Positions 8,854 through 18,186 of a DNA stretch of 28,333 nt are shown here, piece after piece (position 1 is the first letter of the stretch; each line of letters begins with the position of its first letter). The notes beneath the pieces are model-generated. The model had not been told where the DNA came from. It saw nothing but the letters and a program-made list of their open reading frames with translations, and made no database searches. Position numbers and translations under genes: made by a program. The stretch comes from Reticulitermes lucifugus (taxonomy: Eukaryota > Arthropoda > Insecta > Blattodea > Rhinotermitidae), in NCBI GenBank assembly GCA_026260175.1, contig JAKCWW010002470.1, positions 28,479 through 56,811 of the forward strand. The letters run 5' to 3'.

Positions 8854-8891
8854 TATAAACTTATTGTGCAGTAGTTGGAAATAAAAACTTA

Positions 8892-9306
8892 CATATGTAA
8901 AACAACTGCACGGAACGTGTATAATATTAAGTATTGTTTCAAGCAGTTTATTTGGCCATTCTCTAGCAGCCAGCTGACGCTGACCTGAGAAATTTCTAAC
9001 TTTGTAGAATCTAAATGCTCTTGGTGGGCGGCCATTCTCCTTATCTATAGACTTGAGATTCTTAAGATTTTAGCAGCCAACGTTACAGCTATTACTGAAA
9101 TCATTTAAAATTTACTTCATTTTTAGGATCTGGAGTTCGCCCCCCTTTCCATTAGGTATCGGGGATGAGGCGCATCCATCTTCATGCTGTGATGTTTAAT
9201 TAAATAAAGTGACAACTTTACCATCACTTCTGTCAAGAACTTAAAAGAAGTGAAAGAGTTTAACAACCATAATAATAATAATCATCATAACTAAATCAAC
9301 TACGTA
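8892..9306. other. No gene or repeat recognised
   Basis: AT-rich spacer. An (AAT)n-like patch lies at 9269-9290. Confidence 0.5.
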
Positions 9307-9400
9307 ACAGTCCGCGGAACGTAATCCTTCTTGAGAAGCTAATAGTCACTTAGTTATTCATGAAATTCTCCGCTGTTTATGAAACTGAACGGTTCATTGC
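9307..9400 (-). repeat. LINE 3'-end scrap
   Basis: The plus-strand run CTTCTTGAGAAGCTAATAG (9328-9346), then the ATGAAATTC and TCCGCTG blocks, matches the complement of the LINE 3' untranslated stretch seen at 15535-15610, 18530-18595 and 25630-25700, and in direct orientation at 26180-26245. Confidence 0.6.
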
Positions 9401-9444
9401 GTTTTTTTATAAATATCCCGTTACTGGTCTTTGCCATTTAATGG

Positions 9445-9480
9445 GTTCCTGTGAACATGCTGGTGAACCTCAGGGTTTAT
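9445..9480 (+). repeat. LINE 3'-end scrap, opposite orientation
   Basis: GGTTCCTGTGAACATGCTGG with GTGAACCTCAGGG follows the end of the LINE coding region (VRAAMNLRVP-like in the neighbouring frame), matching 26135-26165. It is cut off by a TTA microsatellite and faces away from the scrap at 9307-9400. Confidence 0.5.
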
Positions 9481-9497
9481 TATTATTATTATTATTA
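9477..9497 (+). repeat. TTA microsatellite
   Basis: About seven tandem TTA units. Confidence 0.9.
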
Positions 9498-9557
9498 AAG
9501 AGAATGCTTGCAATCTTAACCACTGTCACGGCTACTTATCATTAAACACTCAATGTG

Positions 9558-9585
9558 TCTGAGGCCGAAACATGTTGTATTCTGC
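9558..9585 (+). ncRNA. 3' half of a hammerhead ribozyme
   Basis: GAGGCC-GAA-ACATGT-T (9561-9576) is the stem II 3' strand, catalytic GAA and stem III of the hammerhead family described above. No CTGATGA lies upstream, so the 5' half is missing and the copy cannot be active alone. Confidence 0.4.
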
Positions 9586-9805
9586 TCAGCAATATCGATA
9601 GAAATAAAATATATGAAGACACGAGTCAGGTAAATGATTGTCGAAGACGAACGGCACGTAAGCTGAGGATTAGCACCGCCGGTTTTATACTTGAGGTCCG
9701 CTAATTGAACTCTCAGGTCGGACATTGCCCTCAGTCACACAGCGTTTGGGAGTAGCTAACAGAATTCAGTGAAGACGCTTACAGCCCTCTGCACAAATAA
9801 ATGCA

Positions 9806-10092
9806 TGTAAGAAGGCCTAAAGTAAATCAATCCCTATTCAGGCTTGGACAGGCCCTTAGGGCTCCAGGAGATCGAGTCTCCCAGAATTTCTAGACAATCG
9901 GCCCATGAATGTGGTAAGGTTGTCAGCTGGACGCACCGGTTCGCCTTTACCCCCAGGAGATACCCCTGGTACTCATTTCTTTTAGAGGCTGAGTCGACCG
10001 GAAGGATTAAGTCAATGAAAAATCCCAGTGACCCCATCGGGAATCGAACCCGCGACCTCAACCAACTGCGCCACCGCGTACCCCTGTAAGAA
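9806..10092 (-). repeat. SINE family C copy with 22-nt head deletion
   Basis: Reverse-oriented element (9814-10084). The B-box complement GGGAATCGAACCC is at 10039-10051 and the A-box complement CAACCAACTGCGCC at 10060-10073. Compared with the copy at 13859, the segment between GGTTGAG and GTCGCGGGTTCG is missing; it is exactly 22 nt and covers the anticodon-arm equivalent. Flanking direct repeats TGTAAGAAGGCCT (9806) and TGTAAGAATTCCT (10085) look like a target duplication with two mismatches. Both small ORFs over it are artefacts. Confidence 0.8.
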
Positions 10093-11109
10093 TTCCTGCA
10101 CATTGTAAACACAATTCATGTGAAAGTAAAGTCGTTCCTGCGGTTAACACGTCTTTGGGGAATGGAGATGATTCTGCATGCATTCATAACTACTGTCGCT
10201 TTACCACCGGGGGTTGGCCCATTGTACACAAGGCACGGTGGGCCCCATAGTCGATCTGGAAGCCGTAACGAAATTAAGTAGTCTTTCTATTGATCCTTCG
10301 TCGGAGTTCTGTGTTTGTATACAAATTTGCACTTGTTATAGCATGATGTAGCTGTAGCCGTGGGAATAATTCTGTGGTAGAAAAAGTCTAATACGAAAGG
10401 AAAATACAGCACTTAGATTTGTCCATGAACTCTTGCTTTCTTTGAAGCCGGATTTTAAACCAATGTCACTTCTTCGCTTCTTCGGTTTTATTCATCTTTT
10501 CTCCCGTCCTTTGTTTCCTCACTCGTCTTTGTACTTTGTCCTCTTTGCATCATCATTCATGAATGTGACACCAAGGAGACTGGTGTAGGGATGAAGCTCT
10601 AGACATCCCGTGTTCAGAGTTATCCAATTCGATTCTCAGGTAGGCTACCAGCTGTTATTATCACTGATATTGTTTACGCTTTTTTCCGTTAAATGCGATT
10701 ACAAGGTCGTCATGTTTACTACGGCTATATGCTCACACTATTAGGCCTTGTGTAGGCCTTGATTTATAGCAGAGACAAGCCTGCGGATAGGCGGAAGGTA
10801 TTCTTTGTGTTCCATTAAGCATGCGCCCTATTTAGTGCAAGACACGTTTGAGATAAAAATGTTATATCTTAGTGCCATGCAGTAATCTTTGTAAGATGAC
10901 ACAGCTTTCATAAATATTTGATAACGTTCTGTTTCAGCTTTTACAGGGCGTTATTTTGGACAGTTACGGGCAAAATTACATTAGTTCGAAAACTTTCAAT
11001 GCCATTCTGTGAATTACGAAATCTAGTCGAATTCGTTTCAGGGTTTTCGGAGATTAAATCTGAAGGCGGTCCCTAAGTAGTGTGTGATAAGTGTTTATTT
11101 AAATCGGAA
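10093..11109. other. No gene; one weak tRNA-like B-box
   Basis: Unassigned AT-rich sequence. AATTCGATTCTC near 10627-10638 resembles a B-box and may be a very old SINE, but no A-box or tail could be placed. Confidence 0.4.
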
Positions 11110-11360
11110 TAATTTTTAATTATTTAAATCCCAGTGGTAATTACGTGTACCACCTGCCGTGACATAAAGTTACTCTGCATTTTGCCACACAGTTTATGTC
11201 TGTGCTTCTTATGATTTTCACAGTAATTGTCGGTGGTTTCCATTAAGAGCATCCTCAGTTGGTCTTTATAAAGGGCCGTGTTCTTTGTGAGATAAGAACT
11301 GAACTTTATGAAGTGTTAATTCAGTGATAAAATTAACCTGAATTGTATTTAAATATTGAT
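11110..11360 (+). repeat. Unnamed dispersed repeat U, copy 2
   Basis: Landmarks in order: TTAAATCCCAGTGGTAATTA, GTGTACCACCTG, TGCATTTTGCCACACAGT, TTATGATTTTCA, TTGGTCTTTATAAAGG, GTGAGATAAGAACTGAAC. TGGTA...TACCACCTG can pair as a short bulged hairpin near the left edge, and this is also possible in copy 3. Confidence 0.7.
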
Positions 11361-11777
11361 TTCTTACCGCACAGTAAAAACTCCGTCTCAATTATAAGCA
11401 CTGTTTGTTTATGCTGTGTAGGGAAATACACAGCTGTTTGTCCTGAGAACCATACAAAACACACAAATACGCAGCAGAATGTAGAAGTTTGGAATTCTAA
11501 ACTCAGTGGTACCTAAAGTAACCTCTTGGCTTCAAAGGGTTAATCGTACATGATATAACGGTAAATTAAGACTGATATAGCAGAAATGCATTTCCGTGGA
11601 ATCAGAGAAGCATTGCTACTTCTTTCACTATGAGTAGCAGAATTCGCTTCGGAGTTGATGGCATAAAGGTGCTTTGTTTGCATGTGTCGGAGAAGTCAGT
11701 AGGATAGCCTGTCTGTAGACATTGTGTCTGCAATTGTAAACGCACAATGTGGTAAACCTAAATTCCATTCCTTGTAA
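11361..11777. other. No gene or repeat recognised
   Basis: Spacer between repeat U copy 2 and a SINE, with no notable open frame. Confidence 0.5.
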
Positions 11778-12022
11778 TTGATTTAATGACGCTGTCAGTA
11801 GCGCAGACTATATTGCGTCGAATGATTGGACGATAGTGGATAATGAGTTGTAAATGATGTGGTAGCAGGCCGCCGCAGTCTAATTACTGTGTCGGAATTT
11901 GTCTGCAGCGACTGAGGAGAGCCACAAAGAAGTGGGGAAAGTCGGTGTTCCGGAGGAGGTTCGAACCTGGCGTCTCCCGAGTACAAGTCAAGAGGCGTTG
12001 CCGGTTGAGCCAAACTGCTCGG
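11778..12022 (-). repeat. SINE family A copy, reverse orientation
   Basis: Tail complement GACGCTGTCAG lies near 11788-11798. The B-box, here the perfect palindrome AGGTTCGAACCT, is at 11957-11968 and the A-box complement CCGGTTGAGCC near 12001-12011. Of the family A copies it has one of the best-preserved heads. Possible flanking duplication TAAATTCCRTT (11759 and 12038) lies somewhat outside these ends. The overlapping minus-strand ORFs are artefacts of the element. Confidence 0.78.
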
Positions 12023-12099
12023 TAACTTAGGTTTTGGTAAATTCCGTTAACGAGTGTGTTATTTGTTGGTAACGATACAGTTTTTGGGAACTTATACTC

Positions 12100-12128
12100 A
12101 TCTCTCTCTTTCTCTCTGTTTCTTTCTT
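12100..12128 (+). repeat. CT-rich low-complexity run
   Basis: CTCTCTCTTTCTCTCTGTTT polypyrimidine tract between the SINE and the foldback element. Confidence 0.8.
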
Positions 12129-12133
12129 GAAAC

Positions 12134-12393
12134 ACATGGGCCTCTCAGATCTGCGCTCTTCTGGGAATTACGCGGCGTCGTGTGGTAATTTTGTACCGAC
12201 GTTACGGGACAACGTATCGGTCCCATCTTCAAGGGCCAAGAGTCCGAGGAGAAAAGCCTTGAAGATGGGACTGATACGTTGTCCCGAAACGTCGGTAAAC
12301 AATTACCACACGACGCCGCTTAATATCCCAGAAGAGCGCAGATCTCATCAACATAGCGGCGGAAGCCTAAAATCAAGGTTACATGGGCCTCTC
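12134..12393. mobile_element. Second large foldback element with 13-bp flanking repeat
   Basis: Arms 12147-12234 and 12257-12345 are about 88 nt long and nearly exact reverse complements around a 22-nt loop. A 35-nt unpaired tail follows (to 12380). ACATGGGCCTCTC flanks it exactly at 12134-12146 and 12381-12393, a probable target duplication. Each arm contains CTTGAAGATGGGAC...GTCCCG(A/T)AACGTCGGT, which resembles a hammerhead core with C3 replaced by U. No stem I could be drawn. The ORF across it is an artefact. Confidence 0.8.
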
Positions 12394-13572
12394 TTTAAAG
12401 GTTGGTGCAAGTTATGAAATAACAAGTTTGGAAATTCATCGTAGCTTAAACAATTGTGATTAATTTTATACAGGGACTGTCTGCTGACCAAGTGCTGTGT
12501 AGCAGTACTGTAAACTTCGTATGCACCTGTAAGCCAAGCATCGATTTTGATAGTTCAGCAGAACGCATTGCCGATGGTATCGGATAGCACCCACTTTGTG
12601 GTGAAGAACTCTGTGACAACGCACTTAATTGCAGTACGTTCAGACTTGTTCCCTGCTATGTGCTTTTTCTAAATGAACCGCATTTTGTTAAATGTTAATA
12701 GCGAAACATGTTTTGAATAGCAGTTAATTTGTTCTTCATTTTGTACCACGTGTAATTTGTTGTATGATGTGATATTTCTTAGAAAATATATAGCCTAAAG
12801 TTCTGTTTCAGTTAGAGGTAAAACAGAGATTGTGTATACAAATTAGTTTGAGATATTAATGCAGATTGAAGGACAAAGACTCCCTTCTTAGTTTGCGTAC
12901 ATTTTATGCACATTGTGCACAGAACGCATACAAAGGCGCAGTGTAGGCTAAACTTGGATTTACATGTGTTATTTGCAGCTGGTTTTGACGTTCCCTGCCG
13001 AGCGATCGTGTACTGCTGCAGACACAAGTTGCTGGTATTATGTGCGTTGAATTCTTCCAGAGCTTCGTAGAGCAGAATGTGGGAAGGTACTGCTTCGCAA
13101 AAGCATTTGGTCTGTGAAGGGAAGTTTTTACTATAAGAGCATTAGACCCCTAACTTTTGTTTCGATCGAAGTGGAGTATGCGTGGGTTGATATCTTACCG
13201 AGATGTACATTTTTGTGTCACTTGCACTATTTTTATACAAAGAGGTATTTTGACAAAATTTATGAAGATCGGCTTGTGCTATCTGAGACTCGAACTTTCG
13301 GATGCAAATCGCGTCAACCAGTACACCAACGTGCTGTGCTTATTGGGATGTTCAGAATGTAACAAAATGCCTCCTTCGCAGTAGGATTATGACTTAAAAC
13401 ATTTATCGCTTAAAGACAAAATCAGTTTTTGGATTTGTCATTAGCTATAACCTTTTTTTTAATTACAAATTCGGCTTCAGAACCCTCTGGTTCCACCATA
13501 GTGTTGTTGGTATTGTGACTACGCTAGAGGCTGGGCGTCCCCAGCGGGGGTGAAGAATTTATATCTTTTTTT
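12394..13572. other. No gene or repeat recognised
   Basis: Spacer with only short frames on both strands. Two overlapping plus-strand frames at 13114-13384 carry no recognisable domain. Confidence 0.5.
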
Positions 13573-13762
13573 AAACGGTCGAGCCTGGGTATGGGGCCCA
13601 CGCAGTTTCGTACTTTCTTGGTACCTGGGGCTTCTTATCTGGGGGTAAAGCAGCCAGAACGTGAAGCCGACCATTCACCCCATCTAGTACGGAGTTTGGG
13701 AGTGGGTGGATCTATACCTTTGTCCCGCCATATGCCTTTATGGCTTTTTTTACCTTTACCTG
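13573..13762 (+). repeat. SINE family D copy, 5' truncated
   Basis: GGGGGTAAAGCAGCCAGAAC, GTGAAGCCGACCATTCACCC, CATCTAGT and TATGCCTTTATGGC follow the body of the copy at 4437-4725. The tRNA-like head is missing. The tail TTTTTTTACCTTTACC also resembles the tail of family C. Confidence 0.65.
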
Positions 13763-13778
13763 TTGTCGCGGAGTAGAG

Positions 13779-13800
13779 TGTGGGAAACCGCTGGTTTAGT
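13779..13800 (-). repeat. hAT-like terminal sequence
   Basis: GGGAAACCGCTGGTTTAGTG; its complement ACTAAACCAGCGGTTTCCC resembles hAT termini and matches ACTAAACCAGCGGTTCTC at 16680. The rest of this element was not identified. Confidence 0.35.
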
Positions 13801-13842
13801 GTATTGACGTCAGAGGTACGTGTGTATTGAATTTTGAGAGGC

Positions 13843-14133
13843 TATTATCATTCGCTGGGGCACGCGGTGGCGTAGTTGGTTGAGGCACTGCGCTACAAAC
13901 CGGAACGTCGCGGGTTCGNNNNNNNNNNNNNNNNNNNNNNNNNNNNNNNNNNNNNNNNNNNNNNNNNNNNNNNNNNNNNNNNNNNNNNNNNNNNNNNNNN
14001 NNNNNNNNNNNNNNNNGGAATCTTTCCTGGGGGGTAAAGGCGGCCGGTGCGTAGGGCTGACAACCTTACCACCTTCAAGGGCCTGTCAAGGCCTGTAATG
14101 GGATTGCTTTACCTTTTTATTATCATTCGCTGG
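13843..14133 (+). repeat. SINE family C copy with perfect 16-bp target duplication
   Basis: TATTATCATTCGCTGG occurs exactly at 13843-13858 and 14118-14133, bounding the element. The head has an A-box TGGCGTAGTTGG (13869-13880) and a B-box beginning GGGTTCG (13912). The assembly gap starts there. After the gap, GGGGGGTAAAGGCGGCCGG and GGCCTGTCAAGGCCTGTAAT form the body and tail. The intact duplication indicates a comparatively young insertion made by a LINE-type target-primed mechanism. Confidence 0.9.
13919..14016. other. Assembly gap of 98 N
   Basis: It lies inside the SINE, starting within the B-box. By comparison with the copy at 9814-10084 it should hold the start of the SINE body. Confidence 1.
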
Positions 14134-14858
14134 TACTTTCAGCAAAACACCATGGATGTCAGTTTATCGGAGAATGTGGCAATATTTATTACCAAACATC
14201 ACATTCGGATGTGTGTAGCCGTCAGGAAGCACGTAGCATCCCATGCATGCCTGTGTTCTCTTCGTCGGAAAGTTGTAATCGATCTCCGATTAACTGCATT
14301 CGTGGTTGGGAATCCCCCCACTTCGTACATCCATACCAGCTGCCAGGTATAATGGACATGCACCCTCTGCCTTACATGCATAAATTCATAGCACGTACTA
14401 GCAGGAAATCAGCTATAATGGGACGGGCCTAGTAATTTGCGTAAAGTGAATGCAAAATAAGAAGTCATATCCGCAAGTATCGTCCCCTAAAATACTGAAC
14501 ACATTCTGGTGAAATTTGGTATGTGTCATTGTGTGACGTTCTCATCTTTATATTTCACCAAATGTCTACATGCATTTCTTTCCTCCTTCCTAAGAGATAA
14601 ATGCCCAATCTGTCGGAGCCTTTGAGGTTCAACGTTTTAAATACGTGTTGCGGTATGATTTACGAGTATACTAGTATTTCACATTGTTATTGTAGGCCCC
14701 AAAGTCACAATCATCGTTTGGCTGCCGCATGGAATAGGATATAAATGTAAACTGTCTAAATTGATGCATCAGTTACCGTGCAATTATATACACAATTCAA
14801 CATTGAAGACTAAGGCAGTACACAATATGTTACTGAGAACAAACGTTAGTGTAATATT
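14134..14858. other. No gene; one CCAAATTTCA motif
   Basis: Overlapping short frames at 14047-14432 on both strands have no recognisable product. GGTGAAATTTGGTATG at 14509-14524 is one member of the motif family described under findings; its GGTGAAAT repeats as ATTTCACC about 50 nt later. Confidence 0.45.
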
Positions 14859-14900
14859 TCTCCAACATGTTTCGGCCAGACTGGGCCATCATCAGGGAAA
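14859..14900 (-). ncRNA. Type I hammerhead ribozyme, apparently intact
   Basis: Minus strand: stem I strand TTTCC (14900-14896), CTGATGA (14895-14889), an extra U (14888), stem II GGCC-CAGTCT-GGCC, GAA (14873-14871), stem III ACATGT (14870-14865), cleavage nucleotide U (14864), stem I strand GGAGA (14863-14859). The five stem I pairs include one G-U and differ in sequence from the copy at 8807, so pairing has been kept while bases changed. All core residues are present. No second arm was found nearby, so this copy is not a foldback. Confidence 0.75.
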
Positions 14901-14995
14901 GAGTGTAGAACGCAAAGTATACATTACTTGAGTATCACATTAAAAATTGTTGTCTTGAGTTAGCTGATGTATTAAATAGCACATTATTGTACATT

Positions 14996-15025
14996 AATAT
15001 ATCAATGTTTTTGCATTGATATATT
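14996..15025. repeat. Perfect 12-bp hairpin
   Basis: AATATATCAATG (14996-15007) and its exact complement (15014-15025) around a 6-nt loop. Confidence 0.8.
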
Positions 15026-15529
15026 TTCAAAATAATATATATAGAAGTCCCAGTATCCCCAGTCCTTTATGTTATTAATGCCGAAAGTAGGACGATCCAG
15101 TGGTGTGTGATCGCTCTTAGTTATAAACTTAAAAGTCCCATAAAATGATAATACCTGCAATATTAAAATGGTGAAATATGTAGGAAGACTATTAAACTCA
15201 AATTTGCTATCCATAACATATTGTTGACTGTGCTGGTATTTATGGAAGGATTAGGTGCAAAAGTTCCGCTTTGAACTGGAACGCGTCACATGCCTTGTTA
15301 TTTATTTAGCGGGTTCTTTTATTGCTATATGATGTACGATTTTTCCAGCAGGTTTCAAAGCAAGCCGGACACTGGCTATACAGAATTGTCATGACCTTGT
15401 AAATTAATATAAACACGAAGCTTGAATATTTAATTCCGCGTGCTGGTATGATAATAGGAGCACTGTGTGTTGTTCACATAATTTGCTTGTACCATGTGAT
15501 TGCAGTACCCCAAACAACCAATTATGTAA
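15026..15529. other. No gene or repeat recognised
   Basis: AT-rich spacer with only a 70-codon minus-strand frame that resembles nothing known. Confidence 0.5.
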
Positions 15530-15925
15530 CTAATTCCTTGGAGCAAAGGCCTTCTTGAGAAGCTGAATAGGTCCTTGGCTATTCAAGAAATTCCGTGTGT
15601 TTTATAGAATCCGAAGTTTCGTGACCGTGTTCACAGGAACCCAGCACTTGTCCATATCCTGAGCCCTCCAGTCCTACTTTCAGATCAATTTTAATATTAC
15701 CCTCCCTACTACGCCTAGGTCTTCAATTGGGGTCTTTATTTCAGATTTCTCCCACCAAAACTCCATAGACATTTCTATCTCCGCTATGTGTGCCACATGC
15801 CCCGCCCATCTCATCCTTGATTTTATCACTGGAATATTATTTGGTGATGAGTGCACATCAGGAGTCTCTTGATAATGCAAATTTCTGCAGCTTCTCTGTG
15901 TAATATTTCGTAACACATTTTTCGG
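15530..15925 (-). pseudogene. LINE reverse transcriptase C-terminus and 3' UTR, decayed
   Basis: The minus-strand frame ending near 15680 contains IKSRMRWAGHVAHIAEIEMS and later WWEKSEIKTPIEDLG. This matches the RMRWAGHVARMGE...GKPEGKRPLGRPRR signature at the C-terminus of many arthropod non-LTR retrotransposon ORF2 proteins. GKPEGKRPLG has decayed to EKSEIKTPIE. Downstream on the same strand (15650-15530) comes the conserved 3' end with GGTTCCTGTGAACACGG and AGCTTCTCAAGAAGGCC. The polymerase and endonuclease domains are absent, as expected for a 5'-truncated copy. It is non-functional. Confidence 0.75.
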
Positions 15926-16195
15926 AGAGGTGTTGTTAGCCCCTCGCCCAACTCCGAAGAAAAAGGACCATCTCTTTCCGGCTATCCGCGACTGCTTATT
16001 CCGTATATTTGCAAACCCCAGTCATTATGCTTTTATTTTAAAGGTTCTAGTAAGACAACCTTATTTTTATGAGTTTTCTGCATAAAATGAACGAATAATA
16101 TGTGCCGTATATACACAGGGATTTCGAACAGAAGTGTGTTTTTTTGTTATTTTTATGTTTATTTTTGCCCTTGAACTGAAAGCGTAGGAGAACGC
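15926..16195. other. No gene or repeat recognised
   Basis: Spacer between the LINE relic and the motif at 16196. Confidence 0.5.
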
Positions 16196-16276
16196 ATTTA
16201 TGATGAGAAGTTTTGTCTACGTCTGCATGTTTCATATCTGAAACTGCTTGACAGATTGTTATGAAATTTGGTATTT
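16196..16276 (-). repeat. CCAAATTTCAT...GTC.AGCAGTTT motif, best copy
   Basis: The minus strand reads ACCAAATTTCATAACAATCT, GTCAAGCAGTTTCAGATATG, AAACATGCAGACG. From memory this phrase recurs in many invertebrate genomes. In this window it is the best of several copies (others near 14511, 19056, 19351, 19441, 22375, 22525). Confidence 0.55.
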
Positions 16277-16679
16277 GTATTGAATGGTAAGACTTTGAGC
16301 TTTCTCAAAACCGGCTTATCACGTGAAACTTTGACATAATCCTATTACCCCAAATATTGTTGAACTTTTATTTTAATATAAATATAATTTCTGACTCTTC
16401 AGGGGCATTTTTACTGTTTACTTTTTAAAAGAAAATTAATATAATTTCAATTTTAACTCCCTACGTGCCATCTTTACTGAACAAAATTAAATTCGCCCTA
16501 CAAATTTTAGGTGACGTACCAGCACAGCCATGTATGTAAACCCCTGTGCTAGACTCACAAGATGAAACGTTCATTCACAATATGCGTTTGTATTTCTTCT
16601 TGCATAGAACACACAAAAAGTATAACGTGAATAAAGCGATTTTTTCATTATGTATCGACAAGCTGTAATCGTACTGTGT
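16277..16679. other. No gene or repeat recognised
   Basis: Very AT-rich spacer with no significant frame. Confidence 0.5.
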
Positions 16680-16790
16680 ACTAAACCAGCGGTTCTCAGT
16701 CTTTTTTCTGCCGCGACACGCTTAAAGACTGACGTCCATAAACGCGACATACTTGCGTGGGACTACCAAAATTTTAATGGAATAAAAACA
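16680..16790 (+). mobile_element. hAT-like transposon left end
   Basis: ACTAAACCAGCGGTTCTCAG, then a T-run and GCCGCGACACGC, is typical of hAT termini (CAGCGGTTCTCAACC...GCGAC). A candidate right end GTTGAGAACC occurs at 17622-17631, but it lacks the final CGCTG and no 8-bp duplication matches. The 152-codon plus-strand and 109-codon minus-strand frames at 16841-17299 lie just inside, overlap each other, and do not resemble a hAT transposase, so the element is probably non-autonomous. Confidence 0.5.
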
Positions 16791-18186
16791 AACAAGCTTA
16801 AATGGAATACTACTAAAATTGTCATACATACGGTTTATGCTTGTTACAACAACACGAAGATGGGGTTGCCTTTATGTCGTGTATCTTCGGTAGCTATACG
16901 GTGCTTCGACTGCACATAGCGCATGCGTATGCGAGCCGAACGCTTCCCAGTGTTTTTCCAAATGAGTTTGAGGTTATGTCGTTCAGCGACAGACAGTACC
17001 ATGATAATGGCATTATTGAGATAATGAGTCGCATTTTGGATGGTCAAATTTCTCGCAACACACCTAGCAACTCCTCGCGAGAACATCAGTGTATCACAAC
17101 GCATAGATTGAGAAGCGTTGTGCTCCACAGTAGTCTTCTCTGCAGCTGTCTGACAACTTCCAAAAACACTCAATGTTTTGTAACGTTTGTGTATATAATT
17201 TTCTCATCAGCTTGTCCAAGAAAGAAAGGTTGTAACTTGATCATCTTTTTTGTAAGATCGACGGGAAGGCACGTACAATGGGCAATGCAAGGATGTTGAC
17301 AAGAAGTGAAGCAACAAATCAACGTCACGCGACTATTAAGCAGATTCCGTTCTGAAAGCGCTGTTGGAATCATGTGGCTGGCTAAGTAGTGTACAAGTAT
17401 GTCGTCTGTTTCTATCAATATTAGAAACGCATAAGAAGTTTATTGTCTGGAGGTTACATTGAGAAGGGAAAGAATGTATTGTCTCTGTCTATAAAAAAGT
17501 AAGCTGGAAAATACTTCGTAACTGATCCATAAATCTTGGTCAAAGGCAGCTTTGTTTTTCCAGTGGGTCTACTTCTGGAAGGGAATTAACTTTATTTGTG
17601 CGCAATTAGGTTGCAAGTTTTGTTGAGAACCCTTTAAGAGATATATTCCGTGAGAGACATAGCTGCACTGTGTCCCCACAACTTTGAAGTCTGAAAACCG
17701 GTCTGCACTTTCCAGTATTGCAGGCAGAGTTCCGACTGTTTAGGCACAGCGTGCCGTAATAATCCGAATGTTATGCATAGTATGCATCCTGAAAATTTTA
17801 TTGCACATTGTATTCACTTACATTTAATTTCTGTCTTTGTTGTACAGGAATTTGCAACCGTAAATGTAGTTAGACCATGGTCTTCTGGGATGTTACGCAG
17901 TGCAGTTTAGTAGATAGTTACTAATGTTTCGGGGTAACTGCTCGTTAGTGATTACCACCGTGAGAAATTCAAGTACCATCTATAAGGTTAAGTTAGTTGT
18001 GAAATTAGTTTATTTCTTCTGTATTGTGATGGCTATGATACGTAAACCTGTGATTGCGATCAGAACGAAATTTCTCCGTAACCTAATAGTATGTATTCCA
18101 CATCGAATAACTATTTCTGTGGAGGGGAAACAGGAGAATAAGAAGGATAAGCTTATTGCATTTAATTATCATAATAATTATTATAA
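16791..18186. other. Unassigned region, possibly interior of the hAT-like element
   Basis: The longest frame of the window (16841-17299, 152 codons) has no recognisable domain and an antisense rival of 109 codons. From 17300 to 18186 there are only short frames. Confidence 0.4.

Larger units (their letters stand above)
8659..8891. mobile_element. Foldback element with a hammerhead ribozyme in each arm
   Basis: The left arm (8659-8759) and right arm (8787-8891) are near-perfect reverse complements about 100 nt long, joined by a 27-nt loop. Each arm holds a hammerhead-type core, the right on the plus strand and the left on the minus strand. The outer 40 nt (ACCAACTACTGCACAATAAG and its complement) form the tips. 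No protein is encoded. The ribozyme type points to Penelope-like elements or retrozymes. No clear target duplication was seen, so the true ends may differ. Confidence 0.8.

Noticed and set aside
13779..16700. The hAT-like ends at 13779-13800 and 16680 as two termini of one element.
   Set aside because: They point away from each other, so they cannot bound a single element; each must belong to a different copy.
16841..17299. Longest ORF of the window (152 codons), considered as a gene.
   Set aside because: A 109-codon frame overlaps it on the other strand, it lies just inside a hAT-like end, and it shows no domain or signal. It is probably a chance frame.
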